64,000 nucleotides of DNA from Candidatus Nitrosopumilus sp. (GCF_029882185.1 NZ_JAOULD010000004.1:1-64000); one strand, 5' to 3'. Positions 24,136 to 33,959 are shown, counted from the stretch's first letter. Translations and numbers: made by a program. The notes: generated from the letters alone by a model not told the origin.

Positions 24136-25284
24136 TTGGAATTTCCAGACGAAACTTTTCAAGAAATAATTGAGGGTAAAACAAAACTACTAGTCCCAAA
24201 AAAATCAATCACAGATAAAGTTCCTCCAATGAAACCTGCATTTTTTAATCCCAAAGCAAAGGTGAATAGAGATTTTTCCATAATTGCATATTCAGCTTTT
24301 CTAAAAAAATTTCAAGGTCCAAGAATTTTCTTAGAGGGTCTATCAGGAGTTGGTGCAAGAGGATTACGAGTAGCAAATGAATTGGATGTTGAAAAAGTGA
24401 TAATCAATGATCTTAATCCCACTGCGCTAAAAATGGCAGAGTATTCAGCAAATCTAAATGAAATAAAAAATATAGAATTTTCTGAAAAAGAAGTATGTAG
24501 ATTTTTTAGCAACTATTCAAAAAAAGGAGAAAGAGGTTCAATAGTAGACATAGATCCATTTGGCTCGCCTGCAGCATATTTTGATTGTGGGATTAGAGCA
24601 ACTATGCATGGAGGCATATTATCAACTGCAGCAACAGACCTTCAAGTCTTAAACGGTCTCTTTCAATCTGCCTGTAAAAGAAAGTATGGAGGAATTCCAG
24701 TTAGAACAGAGTACGGAAATGAAATCGCAATTAGGCTAATACTAGGTGCACTGAGAGCAGTAGCAGCAAGATTAGGCGTGGAAATTACTCCAATGTTTGT
24801 GGAAAGTGAAATGCATTACTATAGAACATATGTCAAAGTTTTCAACAGACCAGATCAGAAAGAAAATCTAGGATATATTCTGCATTGTAAAAATTGCGGG
24901 TATAGAGAAATCACATTAGAGCAAGAACAGGAATGCAAACTATGTAAATCAAAAATTAGCATTGCAGGACCATTATGGATTGGAAATCTTTTTGACAGAG
25001 AATTTGTTCAAAATATGCTGGATGAAAACTCTGAATTAGAAACAGACAAAATTTGTGAAAAAACACTTCTTAAATGCCTAGAAGAAGCAGACATGCCTGG
25101 AACTTATTTTACAGTAGATGAAATTGCGTCTTTAATGAAATCATCGCCACCAAAATTAGAAAAAGTAATTTCAAGGTTAAAAGAAAACGGATTTTTATCT
25201 AGCATAACAGCATTTAATCCAACAGGATTTAGAACCAATGCAAATATCAACGAGATAATAAAAATTTTTGAAACTATCCAATAA
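24136..25284 (+). CDS. trm1: tRNA (guanine26-N2)-dimethyltransferase Trm1
   Basis: A 382-residue protein from a TTG start. Typical Trm1 features are EIIEGKTKLLVP and the N-terminal VFYNP-like AFFNPKAKVNRDFSI, motif I LEGLSGVGARGLRVANEL, IVDIDPFGSPAAYFDCGIRA with the catalytic DPFG, and GGILSTAATDLQVLNG. A zinc site is formed by CKNCGYREI and CKLC (about 252-282). It makes N2,N2-dimethylguanosine at position 26 of tRNAs. It converges on the FtsJ-like gene with an 11-bp overlap. Confidence 0.95.
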   Translation: MEFPDETFQEIIEGKTKLLVPKKSITDKVPPMKPAFFNPKAKVNRDFSIIAYSAFLKKFQGPRIFLEGLSGVGARGLRVANELDVEKVIINDLNPTALKMAEYSANLNEIKNIEFSEKEVCRFFSNYSKKGERGSIVDIDPFGSPAAYFDCGIRATMHGGILSTAATDLQVLNGLFQSACKRKYGGIPVRTEYGNEIAIRLILGALRAVAARLGVEITPMFVESEMHYYRTYVKVFNRPDQKENLGYILHCKNCGYREITLEQEQECKLCKSKISIAGPLWIGNLFDREFVQNMLDENSELETDKICEKTLLKCLEEADMPGTYFTVDEIASLMKSSPPKLEKVISRLKENGFLSSITAFNPTGFRTNANINEIIKIFETIQ

Positions 25285-25867
25285 AACCTAAACATACAAG
25301 ATACAATTCACTACTTTGTTTTCTACTTGCGTCAGGTTTTGTGAGATTAACTCTAGAGAATTTTTTCTTCACATAATCTCTAAATTCCATAGAGTATTCA
25401 CCGTCAAAAACTTTGAAGACAGCATTTCCTTTATGTGCTAAAACTTTGTCCATGATTTTTGTACAGTCATAATTCAGTGAAATTTGTTTTGCATGATCAA
25501 CGGACCAATTTCCGCTTACTTGTGGTGAAAGATCACAGATAACTGCATTAACCTTACGTCCAAAATAAGATAATACTTCATCAACTACATGTTCATCTTC
25601 AATATTTTCTCGTATAATATGAGCACCTGGAATTTCTTCCACATAAGACAAATCAACTCCCATAACTTTACCTTGATTTCCAACTAATTTCATAGCCATT
25701 TGAGTCCAACCTCCAGGAGCACATCCAAGATCCAGAACATTGAATCCAGGCCCTATAAGACGGTATGAACGATTTAATTCTTGTAGTTTAAACGCAGCTC
25801 TGCTTCGAAAACCTTGTTCATGGGCTAATCTACGATAGTGATCTTTTCGTGCATCAGCTAGTTTCAT
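25274..25867 (-). CDS. rlmE: FtsJ/RlmE-family 2'-O-ribose methyltransferase
   Basis: A 197-residue protein: RLAHEQGFRSRAAFKLQELN gives the K of the catalytic KDKE tetrad, then NVLDLGCAPGGWTQMAMKLV (SAM site), VNAVICDLSPQVSGNWSVDH (catalytic Asp), VFKVFDGEYSMEF (Lys) and a final SSELYLVCLGF (Glu). This is the full RrmJ/RlmE layout, expected to 2'-O-methylate U2552-equivalent in 23S rRNA or a tRNA. Its start overlaps the TFE-beta stop by 4 bp, so the two form an operon. Confidence 0.93.
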   Translation of the reverse strand: MKLADARKDHYRRLAHEQGFRSRAAFKLQELNRSYRLIGPGFNVLDLGCAPGGWTQMAMKLVGNQGKVMGVDLSYVEEIPGAHIIRENIEDEHVVDEVLSYFGRKVNAVICDLSPQVSGNWSVDHAKQISLNYDCTKIMDKVLAHKGNAVFKVFDGEYSMEFRDYVKKKFSRVNLTKPDASRKQSSELYLVCLGFIG

Positions 25868-26601
25868 TTGGCCTTCACAGGTTTTTTCAATTCAGCAAGT
25901 ACCCAATCCTCAATGAACTGGCAGTTTCTAGGACTAATTTCACCTTCTAGTGAACATTTCTGCTCTACAGGACAAACTAAACATGGTGCATTCTCAATTG
26001 ATTGAGTGCTAATCGGAGTCTTCTTTAAAATTAATTTGTACGTCCAACGATTATTCTCAAGAAGTTTTTCCCTTGTGATTGTACCCATTCTTTCAAGTTT
26101 TAATGCTAAACGAGAACCAATTTGATTTGTCAGTTTAAGCTTTTTCCATAATTCACCTTGGAACATTCCATCAGATTCTTTCTCAGCCAAAATATCACAA
26201 ACTTTGTTTGTCAATCTTTCCATGTCAACTTTTTCTATTTGGAAATTTTCAATTTCTTCGTCAGATAATTGCTCTTCTAATTCTTCTTCTAGTGTTTTCT
26301 CAGCTTCTCTTTTAGCTTCTTCTAATTCTTTTTTAGTTAATTTTTTTACTTTTTCAGGTTTAGCTTCTGCTTTTTTTGCTGTTTTCTTTGCAGGTTTAGC
26401 TTCTGCTTTTTTTGCTGTTTTCTTTGCAGGTTTAGCTTCTGCTTTTTTTGCTGTTTTCTTTGCAGGTTTAGCTTCTGCTTTTTTTGCTGTTTTCTTTGCA
26501 GGTTTATCATCAAGAATTTTCTTTTTCTTTTTTAACTCATCAAGATCAGCCTTGATTTTTTCTGCTTCTTCAATCAGAGTATCTTTTTTCTTTGCCATCA
26601 A
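25864..26601 (-). CDS. TFE-beta/RPC39 (Rpc34)-like transcription factor with repeat linker
   Basis: A 245-residue protein. Residues 35-82 are four copies of a Lys/Ala-rich dodecamer (KKTAKKAEAKPA), then a Glu-rich helix. About 127-195 form a winged helix (ERLTNKVCDILAEKESDGMF). C207, C210, C216 and C227 (APCLVCPVEQKC, EISPRNC) match the CxxCPV...C...ISPxxC cluster of RPC39 and archaeal TFE-beta, known to bind a [4Fe-4S] cluster. TFE-beta works with TFE-alpha to help RNA polymerase open promoters. The motif match is strong; the basic linker is unusual. It precedes rlmE. Confidence 0.8.
   Translation of the reverse strand: MMAKKKDTLIEEAEKIKADLDELKKKKKILDDKPAKKTAKKAEAKPAKKTAKKAEAKPAKKTAKKAEAKPAKKTAKKAEAKPEKVKKLTKKELEEAKREAEKTLEEELEEQLSDEEIENFQIEKVDMERLTNKVCDILAEKESDGMFQGELWKKLKLTNQIGSRLALKLERMGTITREKLLENNRWTYKLILKKTPISTQSIENAPCLVCPVEQKCSLEGEISPRNCQFIEDWVLAELKKPVKAK
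26358..26505. repeat. Four tandem 36-bp repeats in the TFE-beta-like gene
   Basis: A 36-bp unit (gcaggtttagcttctgcttt plus ttttgctgttttcttt) is repeated four times almost perfectly and in frame. It encodes the Lys/Ala/Pro dodecamer linker. The length should vary between strains by slippage. Confidence 0.9.
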
Positions 26602-26653
26602 ATCACCTTAAATTTTAATTTCAATTTCTTAATTATCAATCAGTATTTAATTC

Positions 26654-27118
26654 CTATTTAACAGTAAAAGTTCCTTTAGCAGAGATATTCTTGAGTTGTT
26701 TTGAGACCATTTCTATGACTATATCATACGAACCAGGAATAGTAATTACCTCAGAAAATGTGTCTCCAACTGGAATTATTTTGCTTCCAGATTCAAAACA
26801 TTGTTCAAAGAATCCGCCTTGTGTAATTACGTCACTTTTTCCAGAAGAATAAACTGTAATGTATAGATCTCCACAACTAAATGAAGAATCACTGATTTTA
26901 ACTTGAATTTCAACAGGTTCTGATGTAGAATACTGCTTAGATAGTCCAATTATTTCAATTGAGGCATTGTGAGAAGAGCCCCCATCAGAAAAAGACATGG
27001 GCAACAGGTTTAGTTCTCTATCAGGTTTTTGAAGAACATCAGACAAAACTGCAGCACCAAACACTATTGAGAAAATTACAGGTAAAACAAATACAACAAA
27101 AACTCGTTTAGTAGCCAT
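26654..27118 (-). CDS. Membrane-anchored exported beta-sandwich protein
   Basis: A 154-residue protein with an N-terminal membrane segment (about residues 5-27, VFVVFVLPVIFSIVFGAAVL). The exported domain is rich in beta strands (SIEIIGLSKQYSTSEPVEIQ, ISDSSFSCGDLYITVYSSGK, PGSYDIVIEMVSKQL) and has two cysteines (SFSCGD, FEQCFES) that could form a disulfide. It looks like a single Ig/fibronectin-type domain. The function is unknown. It is divergent from the OLD-like gene. Confidence 0.72.
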   Translation of the reverse strand: MATKRVFVVFVLPVIFSIVFGAAVLSDVLQKPDRELNLLPMSFSDGGSSHNASIEIIGLSKQYSTSEPVEIQVKISDSSFSCGDLYITVYSSGKSDVITQGGFFEQCFESGSKIIPVGDTFSEVITIPGSYDIVIEMVSKQLKNISAKGTFTVK

Positions 27119-27222
27119 TTTGTTTTAAAATCTATAATTCCCTTATATCTATTTAGCAAAATTTCAAGGGTCAAGATCAATTTGACGAATGAGTTAAATC
27201 GTAGCCAACTAAATATCGCTAG

Positions 27223-29316
27223 ATGCGACTTAGAAAATTCAGAGTTAGAGCATATCGTTGCATTCATGATTCTGGAGAAATTACAGTTGGAGATTTAGCA
27301 GCTTTTGTAGGAAGAAATGAAAGTGGAAAAACTACAATTCTTCAAGCACTGACACTGTTGAATAAAGATGAAGAAATTTCAGAATTAGATCTTTGTGACG
27401 AAATGAATGAGGAATTAAAGGAAGAAATGAGACTAGCCGAAGGTGAGTTTGATCTAAGTCAAAATGAAATCAGCATCATTAAAGAAAAATTTCCAGGACT
27501 GCCAGAAATAAAGAAAATTAAATTATTTAGAACGAATCAAAATCCAAGGGTCCAATATGAATTTGAAAATATCAAACTCGGTGAAGATGGCAATGAAGGA
27601 TTAAACTCTTGGGAGAATTTCTCAAGACAAATTTTTAGTTTCTTAGATACCATTCCAAATCACCTGAGAATCCAAATTGATACAAAATTCTTTGAAGGCG
27701 AAGTTCCAAAAAACCAAGAAGTGTTTGATAGAGGAATGGCAGAATTTAGCAATCAATTTCACGTCATAGCAATTCAAGAGCCCAAAGTCATTGAAGAATG
27801 GGAGAAAATCTATGATAGTCCAGAAAGTCAATTTTCAAATCTTCTAAGTGGAGAAAGTGAAAAAGTCGCGTTGCAAAATTTTATTGCATCAGAATTACAT
27901 CCAAGATTTGTTTATTTTTCAGATTACAAAAAAATCTACGGAAATATCAATCTCAATGAATATCTCAGAGAAGAAAGTGGCAAACGTCCAGATTCAATAG
28001 AGTTTATTGAAGAATTCGACAAAGCAGAGACAGTTAGAAATCTATTCTATTTAGCAGAACTAGATATCAAAGAGTTAGACGAGGTCAAAGAGAGTCCTTC
28101 AAAATGCATTAAACTTCTCAATGCGGCAAGTAATAGATTAAGTAAAAAATTAAATCCAGCATGGAAAGGTGATCCCATCCATGTTGACTTGAGATATAAT
28201 CCAGGCAACATAATGAGTGTTGTAATTTCAGATGTTCACAGAGATGGAACTATTACAAACACAGGATTGTTAAACAGAAGAGCCGAAGGTTTCAAATGGA
28301 CATTTTCATTTATTGTCAACTTTGCAGCTGAAACACAAAGAGCAGAGTTAAAAGAAGCAATACTACTATTAGACGAACCCGCAAGAAATTTACACCCTAC
28401 ACAACAGATGGGAATTTCAGATTTACTGAAGAATTTGGCTGGATCAAACCAAGTATTATATGCAACACACTCACCATTTATGATATTTGATTATACACCA
28501 GGAAACTTACTTGTGGTAGAACTAGACAAGAGAAAACATCTCAGCAGAATATTTTATGATTATTGGAATGCGGATGATAAAACACTGACACCTATTTTAT
28601 ATGGACTTTGTAGGGGTCAAGTTGAATCCATTGTAGATAGAGAAATAGGAACAAACTCAAGGCCAATAATCATAGTAGAAACAATGTCAGATGCAATGTA
28701 TCTTAATGCATTTGACAAATTCTTGCAAGACCCAAATATTTCAATGAATCCACTAAATGTAGTTGCAGCATATAACAAAAATTCAGTTTTACCATTAGCA
28801 ATATTTTACAGAAACCACGGATATAGAACATTTGTTTTATTAGACAACTCTGAAGAATCAAAACAGATCTCTGCTCAGCTTGTTTCAAATGAATTTTCAC
28901 CAATACAAACTATTTTCTTTGAAAGAGAAGGTAAGAAGCTGGAATCAATTGAAGATTATATTGCTCTTGAAGATTATTTGTATCCAGTAAACCAAACCTA
29001 TGAAATTAAGCTAAGGAGAGAAGGCTTTTCCAACCTTTCCCCTCAAGACCTTACATCTAAAGAAGGCAAAGGAGTTTTAGAAAAATTGAAAAAAATTTGG
29101 CAAGATCATAGAGATGAGGATTGGGGGGAATTCAATAACGAGGAGATTACAAGATACATCTGTGAGAAGATTACATTAGAAGAAACCAGTTTTCTATCAG
29201 ACAAAACCAAAGATCAATTCAGATCATTATACAGACTAATTGCAGAACGTATTAGACAATACCAAAACGAAGGTACAAAACTGGACTTGGACAAATTTCA
29301 AAAGGCCAAGCATTAA
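27223..29316 (+). CDS. OLD-family ATPase/Toprim protein (putative nuclease)
   Basis: A 697-residue protein with the OLD layout. An ABC/SMC-type ATPase comes first: FRVRAYRCIHDSGEI, Walker A GRNESGKTT at 30-38, a long helical insert, then LLLDEPARNLHPTQQMGI (Walker B, near 382) and ATHSPFMI. The C-terminal Toprim-like part has IIVETMSDAMYLNAF (about 484) and RTFVLLDNSEESK (about 535). The usual Toprim DxD reads D-N-S here. OLD proteins are ATP-linked nucleases, several of them in phage defence. No partner helicase (GajB-like) is adjacent, so housekeeping repair is possible too. Confidence 0.85.
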   Translation: MRLRKFRVRAYRCIHDSGEITVGDLAAFVGRNESGKTTILQALTLLNKDEEISELDLCDEMNEELKEEMRLAEGEFDLSQNEISIIKEKFPGLPEIKKIKLFRTNQNPRVQYEFENIKLGEDGNEGLNSWENFSRQIFSFLDTIPNHLRIQIDTKFFEGEVPKNQEVFDRGMAEFSNQFHVIAIQEPKVIEEWEKIYDSPESQFSNLLSGESEKVALQNFIASELHPRFVYFSDYKKIYGNINLNEYLREESGKRPDSIEFIEEFDKAETVRNLFYLAELDIKELDEVKESPSKCIKLLNAASNRLSKKLNPAWKGDPIHVDLRYNPGNIMSVVISDVHRDGTITNTGLLNRRAEGFKWTFSFIVNFAAETQRAELKEAILLLDEPARNLHPTQQMGISDLLKNLAGSNQVLYATHSPFMIFDYTPGNLLVVELDKRKHLSRIFYDYWNADDKTLTPILYGLCRGQVESIVDREIGTNSRPIIIVETMSDAMYLNAFDKFLQDPNISMNPLNVVAAYNKNSVLPLAIFYRNHGYRTFVLLDNSEESKQISAQLVSNEFSPIQTIFFEREGKKLESIEDYIALEDYLYPVNQTYEIKLRREGFSNLSPQDLTSKEGKGVLEKLKKIWQDHRDEDWGEFNNEEITRYICEKITLEETSFLSDKTKDQFRSLYRLIAERIRQYQNEGTKLDLDKFQKAKH

Positions 29317-29399
29317 GATTTAAGAAGTTTGCTCATGAAAAGCACTAAACTGAGAAATAGAAATACGAGGAAAAATCTTTAAGGTTTAAGTGAGAGATA

Positions 29400-31553
29400 T
29401 TGAATTTGAATTACATGAATAGATCCTCTACTAGAGGAATTTTCCTAGCAATTGCATTGTTACTTTCAACAGTATTAATGATATTGCCATCAGATATCTA
29501 TGCTGAAGAAATCACAGTTACCAGTATTGCGTTAGATGAAACATCAGTAATGGAATTGACAAATGATTCAGATAAAGAAGTCAACACTTTGAGAATTTGG
29601 CTTGGAAGTGATTTTAATTTCAAGTCATTTAAAACAGAAAAAGGATGGGTAGGAGAAAAGAATGCCCAAGGAGTAATTATTTTTACATCATCAGAATCCA
29701 TCAAACCTGGAGAATCTGTAAAATTTGGAATAAAGACAGACAAGCCAATCACAGGCATTAATTGGAAAGTTTTAGATAAAAAGAATACACAAATTGACAC
29801 AGGAATTACATCTCCTGGAGAAATAAAGAAAGTTGTTAAGAATCCAAAACCAAATCAAAATTCAGGGACAGTTGGTCAAGGCATATTATTGAAATCAGAA
29901 TTTAGAATAGTCCCAGAAAAACCAAATGTGGATTCAACAATCAGAGTAACAGGAGACAATTTTGGATCATCACAAGAATTTGATTTTTATATTGATTCTA
30001 AGAAACTGGGAACTTTTGTGACAGATGAAGAGGGTCATTTTATAACCACAATGAAAATTCCAAAGGAGCAAAAAGCTGACAGAGTAGATTTCATTATAAA
30101 AGACAAAGAAGGTCAAGAAAAGAAATTGAGTCTCAGAATTGGAGAAAACATCAATAGAATTCCAGATGACGTAAATACACCACTTACAGTTAAAGGAATT
30201 CCAAAAATTGTTCATAGAGGAGACTTTTTAGAAATTTTTGGAACAGCATCTCCAGGTAGTGGTGTTTCGATAGAGATTATGGGACCAGACAACAATATCA
30301 TCAGAACAAGGACAGCAGAAACAGACAGTAAAGGAAATTGGAAATTAGATTCATTACTAGTTCCATTGGATAGACCATTTGGTAAGTACATAGGAACTAT
30401 TTCAGATGGAAGAAATACAATAACTGGAGAGTGGGAAATAAAATCAGATAAAGTAATCATCATTACTCCTAACAATTTAAAATATGAACCAGGTGAGACC
30501 ATGAAATTTAATGGAACAGCATTACCCAACAAATCAATTGAAATAGTATTAGAAGATCCTTTAGGAAAAGAAATTGTTTCAGATATCGTCAAAGTTGATG
30601 AAACAGGATTTGTAAAATTTGAATTCCCTACTACACAAAGCACTCCAGAAGGAACATACACATTGATTGCAACGCAAGAAAAAGAAAAAGAATTCACATA
30701 TGCAGGACTGGGTCAACTTCCAACAATTCCTGTAAATTTGGAATTTGATAAACTCAGTTATAAAATTGGAGAGACAGCAGTTATTACACTATCAGGAAAA
30801 GCATCAGAGGTTGTCAATTTGTTAATTATTGATCCTTCAGACAAACCAAAAGGAAAATCAACATCCATCACTTTACAACCAGATGGACGAGGAACCCACA
30901 CTCTAAAGTTAGATGGTTATTCATCAGGGGTATATACCGCAGTTATCAGTAAAGGTACTGCACAAAGTTCAGAAGTTTTCACAGTAGGCCTGCAAACAGG
31001 TTCTGGAGAAATCAAAATCAATACAACAAAGTTAGATTACCATCCAGGGGATTCAATTTTGGTTTTAGGTGAAACAGGTTCAAACGTTCTTCTCACAGTA
31101 ACTTTGATCAATCCAGAAGGTGAAGAAGTGAAGATCAAAGAAACATTTTCAGACAAAAATGGAAAAATTTCAGAAGGGTCATTTAGGGTTCCAACAGATG
31201 CAAAGAGAGGAGAATGGATAATTAATGCAAAAAGTGGATCAAACTTTGACAATGCAGTAATCAATGTTGTCAGAGAAAAATCTGAAGGCATGACAATAGA
31301 AGTGGGAATAGGACAAGAAATTCCAGGGTACGGTAAAACAATCAACATACATGTTTTCGGAGCTTCGCAAACAGTTGAACTTGATATTATTGCAGAAGAT
31401 GGAGAGATTATTGACGAATTATCATTCCCAGCATCAAAAGAAGGTGAAATTAACCAACCATGGATAATACCAAAAGATACAGAGCCTGGAACATATACGA
31501 TCAAGGTCTCAGATGCACATAGTAATGCAGAAACAACATTTAAAATTGAATAG
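29400..31553 (+). CDS. Large exported multi-domain beta-sandwich protein
   Basis: A 717-residue protein. A signal peptide follows the TTG start (about residues 8-36, ending SDIYAEE; an ATG at 29415 is an alternative start). After a domain of about 85 residues there are some six Ig- or Big-like repeats, marked by recurring phrases such as YEPGETMKFNGTALPNKSIE, YKIGETAVITLSGKASEVVN and YHPGDSILVLGETGSNVLLT. No C-terminal membrane helix is seen. It is probably a surface-layer associated or adhesion protein. Repeats and signal peptide are seen directly; the role is inferred. Confidence 0.8.
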   Translation: MNLNYMNRSSTRGIFLAIALLLSTVLMILPSDIYAEEITVTSIALDETSVMELTNDSDKEVNTLRIWLGSDFNFKSFKTEKGWVGEKNAQGVIIFTSSESIKPGESVKFGIKTDKPITGINWKVLDKKNTQIDTGITSPGEIKKVVKNPKPNQNSGTVGQGILLKSEFRIVPEKPNVDSTIRVTGDNFGSSQEFDFYIDSKKLGTFVTDEEGHFITTMKIPKEQKADRVDFIIKDKEGQEKKLSLRIGENINRIPDDVNTPLTVKGIPKIVHRGDFLEIFGTASPGSGVSIEIMGPDNNIIRTRTAETDSKGNWKLDSLLVPLDRPFGKYIGTISDGRNTITGEWEIKSDKVIIITPNNLKYEPGETMKFNGTALPNKSIEIVLEDPLGKEIVSDIVKVDETGFVKFEFPTTQSTPEGTYTLIATQEKEKEFTYAGLGQLPTIPVNLEFDKLSYKIGETAVITLSGKASEVVNLLIIDPSDKPKGKSTSITLQPDGRGTHTLKLDGYSSGVYTAVISKGTAQSSEVFTVGLQTGSGEIKINTTKLDYHPGDSILVLGETGSNVLLTVTLINPEGEEVKIKETFSDKNGKISEGSFRVPTDAKRGEWIINAKSGSNFDNAVINVVREKSEGMTIEVGIGQEIPGYGKTINIHVFGASQTVELDIIAEDGEIIDELSFPASKEGEINQPWIIPKDTEPGTYTIKVSDAHSNAETTFKIE

Positions 31554-31580
31554 GTTCAAACAATTTTATTTCAGATAATC

Positions 31581-32105
31581 ATGACACTGATCATGAATCT
31601 TAAGGACAAAATTGCAGAATATCCAAATTTCCCTAAAAAAGGCATTTTATTCAGGGACTTTAGTCCAATTTTAAAAGATCCATCTTCATTATCATTTATT
31701 GCAGATGAATTTTCAAAATATTTCCATCCAAAAGATGTGGATATTTTTGCAGGGATAGAGTCAAGAGGATTCATTCTGGCCTCAATTTTAGCCTCAAGAT
31801 ACAACAAAGGAATGATGATGATTCGGAAAGATGGGAAATTGCCCGGTAAAACTACAAAATTAGCATACACGATTGAATATGGAAAAGATACAATAGAAAT
31901 TCAAAAAGACATCATCAAAAAAGGAGAAAAAGTACTAATTTGTGATGACTTGCTTGCAACAGGTGGTACCGCTAAAGCATCTGCAAAATTAATTGAAAAA
32001 GTTGGAGGCAAAATTGTAGGGTTTGCTTTCATAATAGAATTAGTTGAACTTAACGGAATCAAAGGAATCAGTAATTATAAGTGTAAATCATTGGTGAAAT
32101 ATTAA
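31581..32105 (+). CDS. apt: Adenine phosphoribosyltransferase
   Basis: A 174-residue phosphoribosyltransferase. The N terminus ([28 protein letters not shown]) is the Apt signature. [18 protein letters not shown] follows, and the PRPP-binding loop is [17 protein letters not shown] (about 121-137). It converts adenine and PRPP to AMP. The ATG at 31593 ([11 protein letters not shown]) is the more conventional start. The next gene, MTAP, overlaps by one base and releases adenine, so the two act in sequence in purine salvage. Confidence 0.95.
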   Translation: MTLIMNLKDKIAEYPNFPKKGILFRDFSPILKDPSSLSFIADEFSKYFHPKDVDIFAGIESRGFILASILASRYNKGMMMIRKDGKLPGKTTKLAYTIEYGKDTIEIQKDIIKKGEKVLICDDLLATGGTAKASAKLIEKVGGKIVGFAFIIELVELNGIKGISNYKCKSLVKY

Positions 32106-32896
32106 TGGAAAAAGATGTAGAAATAGGAATTTTTGGAGGAACAGGAATTTACGATTCAGGTTTACTTGAAAATCCACAAGAAATTGATATTGATACACCA
32201 TACGGAAAACCTTCAGACATAATCACTGTTGGAATTTTCAAAGGAAGAAAAATTGCATTTCTTCCAAGACATGGAAAAAAACATGCAATCCCCCCACATA
32301 AAATTAATTTCAAAGCAAACATTTGGGCTTTTAAAGAATTAGGTGTCACCAGAATTATTGCACCATCAGCTGTAGGAAGTTTAAAAGAAGAGTTCGAACC
32401 AGGTCATTTTGCATTACCTAGTCAATTCCTAGATTTTACAAAATCAAGAGAGGGAACGTTTTCAGAAGATGGAAGAGTAATCCACATTTCAGTTGCAGAT
32501 CCTTTTTGTCCAGAATTGCAATCATCAATTCTACAAGTAACAGATAATCTGGATATGAACATGCACAAGTATTGTACATATGTCTGTATTGAAGGTCCGA
32601 GATTCTCTACTAAAGCAGAATCAAAATTTTATAGAACTACAGGCGCAGATATTATTGGAATGACACTAGTGCCAGAATGTCAACTAGCAAGAGAAGCACA
32701 AATGTGCTATGCATCAATTTCTACTGTTACAGATTATGATGTTTGGGCAGAAAAACCAGTTACAGCTAAAGAAGTTCTTGAAACACTTTCAAAGAATGTA
32801 GAAAGAACAAAGAAAGTTTTAACTGAATTAATTGATAAAATTCCTAAAACAAGAAGTTGTTCATGTGCTAAGGCATTAGAAGAAGCAGAATTCTAG
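32105..32896 (+). CDS. mtnP: S-methyl-5'-thioadenosine phosphorylase
   Basis: A 263-residue purine nucleoside phosphorylase-fold enzyme: [58 protein letters not shown] and [19 protein letters not shown] are MTAP motifs. It phosphorolyses methylthioadenosine (from polyamine or related SAM chemistry) to adenine and methylthioribose-1-phosphate. A C-terminal Cys-x-Cys (SCSCAK) is as in thermostable archaeal homologues. Its start overlaps the apt stop. Confidence 0.94.
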   Translation: MEKDVEIGIFGGTGIYDSGLLENPQEIDIDTPYGKPSDIITVGIFKGRKIAFLPRHGKKHAIPPHKINFKANIWAFKELGVTRIIAPSAVGSLKEEFEPGHFALPSQFLDFTKSREGTFSEDGRVIHISVADPFCPELQSSILQVTDNLDMNMHKYCTYVCIEGPRFSTKAESKFYRTTGADIIGMTLVPECQLAREAQMCYASISTVTDYDVWAEKPVTAKEVLETLSKNVERTKKVLTELIDKIPKTRSCSCAKALEEAEF

Positions 32897-33177
32897 TCAT
32901 CTACAAAGGATTCTTTTGTGAGACCCTCTGGAAGAGTCAAATCTCCTTGGAGTAAATTTCTCTGGAGTAATAAAATTACTTCATCTACATCATATCCTAA
33001 TTTTTTTAATTCCTTTTCAGTTGTTTGGGAAAGCTTTGCACCAATATTTTGTCCACCAATTCTACCAAATGCAATAGCAGTAAAACGAAACTCATGGTCG
33101 TCAATTGTGAATTTACCAGTAATTTTAGCAGCCATTTGGCTTCCATGAATATTATTAATGTGAACTTTGAGTTCCAT
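32893..33177 (-). CDS. Small conserved-looking protein of unknown function
   Basis: A 94-residue protein with a beta-rich N-terminal half ([35 protein letters not shown]) and a helical, acidic C-terminal half ([20 protein letters not shown]). No named motif is visible. It is followed by a close upstream neighbour on the same strand (7 bp gap), and its stop overlaps the MTAP stop by 4 bp. Confidence 0.65.
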   Translation of the reverse strand: MELKVHINNIHGSQMAAKITGKFTIDDHEFRFTAIAFGRIGGQNIGAKLSQTTEKELKKLGYDVDEVILLLQRNLLQGDLTLPEGLTKESFVDD

Positions 33178-33184
33178 GTCAAAA

Positions 33185-33583
33185 TTAAATTTCTACAGCT
33201 TTGTTAACATTGTCATCAATCAAGAAGCTCCAATGTTTATCATCTTCAATTTTGAAATCTTTAACCTTCAAAGGAATTACTTTCTCATCAAGGCACTCAT
33301 GTTTGATTTCTCCATTTTCTTTTAGTTTTACCAATTTCCATTTGTATTTGCCTTGTTGAAGTTTGCATACAGAAACACCCCATTTTGCATCAGGATCTAT
33401 TTTGGGCATTCCTACCAAGTCTGCTAGTTCTTCTATTCCAAGTTGTTTCTCTTCACAGAATTTTTTCTTGCAAACACCACATCTCCAAACATCAACTGAA
33501 CCTATGGTTCGTTCATCAATGTTGATATTTATCACACCAAAGTAAACTGGCTGATGTTTGCAGGTTTCAGTATCGACACTCAA
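33185..33583 (-). CDS. Small protein with a Cys/His cluster, probably zinc-binding
   Basis: A 132-residue protein. Residues 8-43 contain C8, H10, C35, C38 and C43 (ETCKHQPVYF, WRCGVCKKKFC), a treble-clef or ribbon-like zinc site. The rest is a beta-rich domain (WGVSVCKLQQGKYKWKLVKL). It runs in the same direction as the next two small genes and is likely co-expressed with them. The function is not recognised. Confidence 0.68.
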   Translation of the reverse strand: MSVDTETCKHQPVYFGVININIDERTIGSVDVWRCGVCKKKFCEEKQLGIEELADLVGMPKIDPDAKWGVSVCKLQQGKYKWKLVKLKENGEIKHECLDEKVIPLKVKDFKIEDDKHWSFLIDDNVNKAVEI

Positions 33584-33605
33584 CGTTGTTCACCCAACAT
33601 TAGTA

Positions 33606-33959
33606 TTATTTAGTTCTTGCATCATCATAGGGTTTTTCCAACATCACTCCTATGTTATCAACTATTTTGTTTCGCTTAAATTCAATATTTTGTCTTTCAC
33701 ACATCTTTCTATACATATTCACAGCAGTGAATCTAGGATGCATTGCTTCAAATTCGGTGGGGGAAATATCAATAAAGGCACCAAGAGACATTAGATCTTG
33801 TGATGCTTTTTTAGCATCATTTGTAGAGATTTTTAATTTTTCAGCGATTGATTCAAAAGACATTTTTCCAAAGCATGTAACCAACAAGTAAACTTTAGCT
33901 TGGATTGCATCTAAACAAATTTCAGATACAAGATCTTTTTCAATTCCAGAATAAGACAT
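33606..33959 (-). CDS. Winged-helix regulator-like protein
   Basis: A 117-residue protein. A helix-turn-helix at about 20-70 (AIQAKVYLLVTCFGKMSFES, IAEKLKISTNDAKKASQDLM) is followed by a wing (LGAFIDISPTEFEAMHPRFT) and a helical tail. It resembles TrmB-type winged helices. The target is unknown. It lies upstream of two small same-strand genes. Confidence 0.72.
   Translation of the reverse strand: MSYSGIEKDLVSEICLDAIQAKVYLLVTCFGKMSFESIAEKLKISTNDAKKASQDLMSLGAFIDISPTEFEAMHPRFTAVNMYRKMCERQNIEFKRNKIVDNIGVMLEKPYDDARTK

Noticed and set aside
26358-26505. Tandem repeats and an open reading frame on the opposite strand
   Set aside because: They are the coding repeats of the TFE-beta linker; the plus-strand frame encodes only Phe/Ala-rich low complexity with no expression signal.
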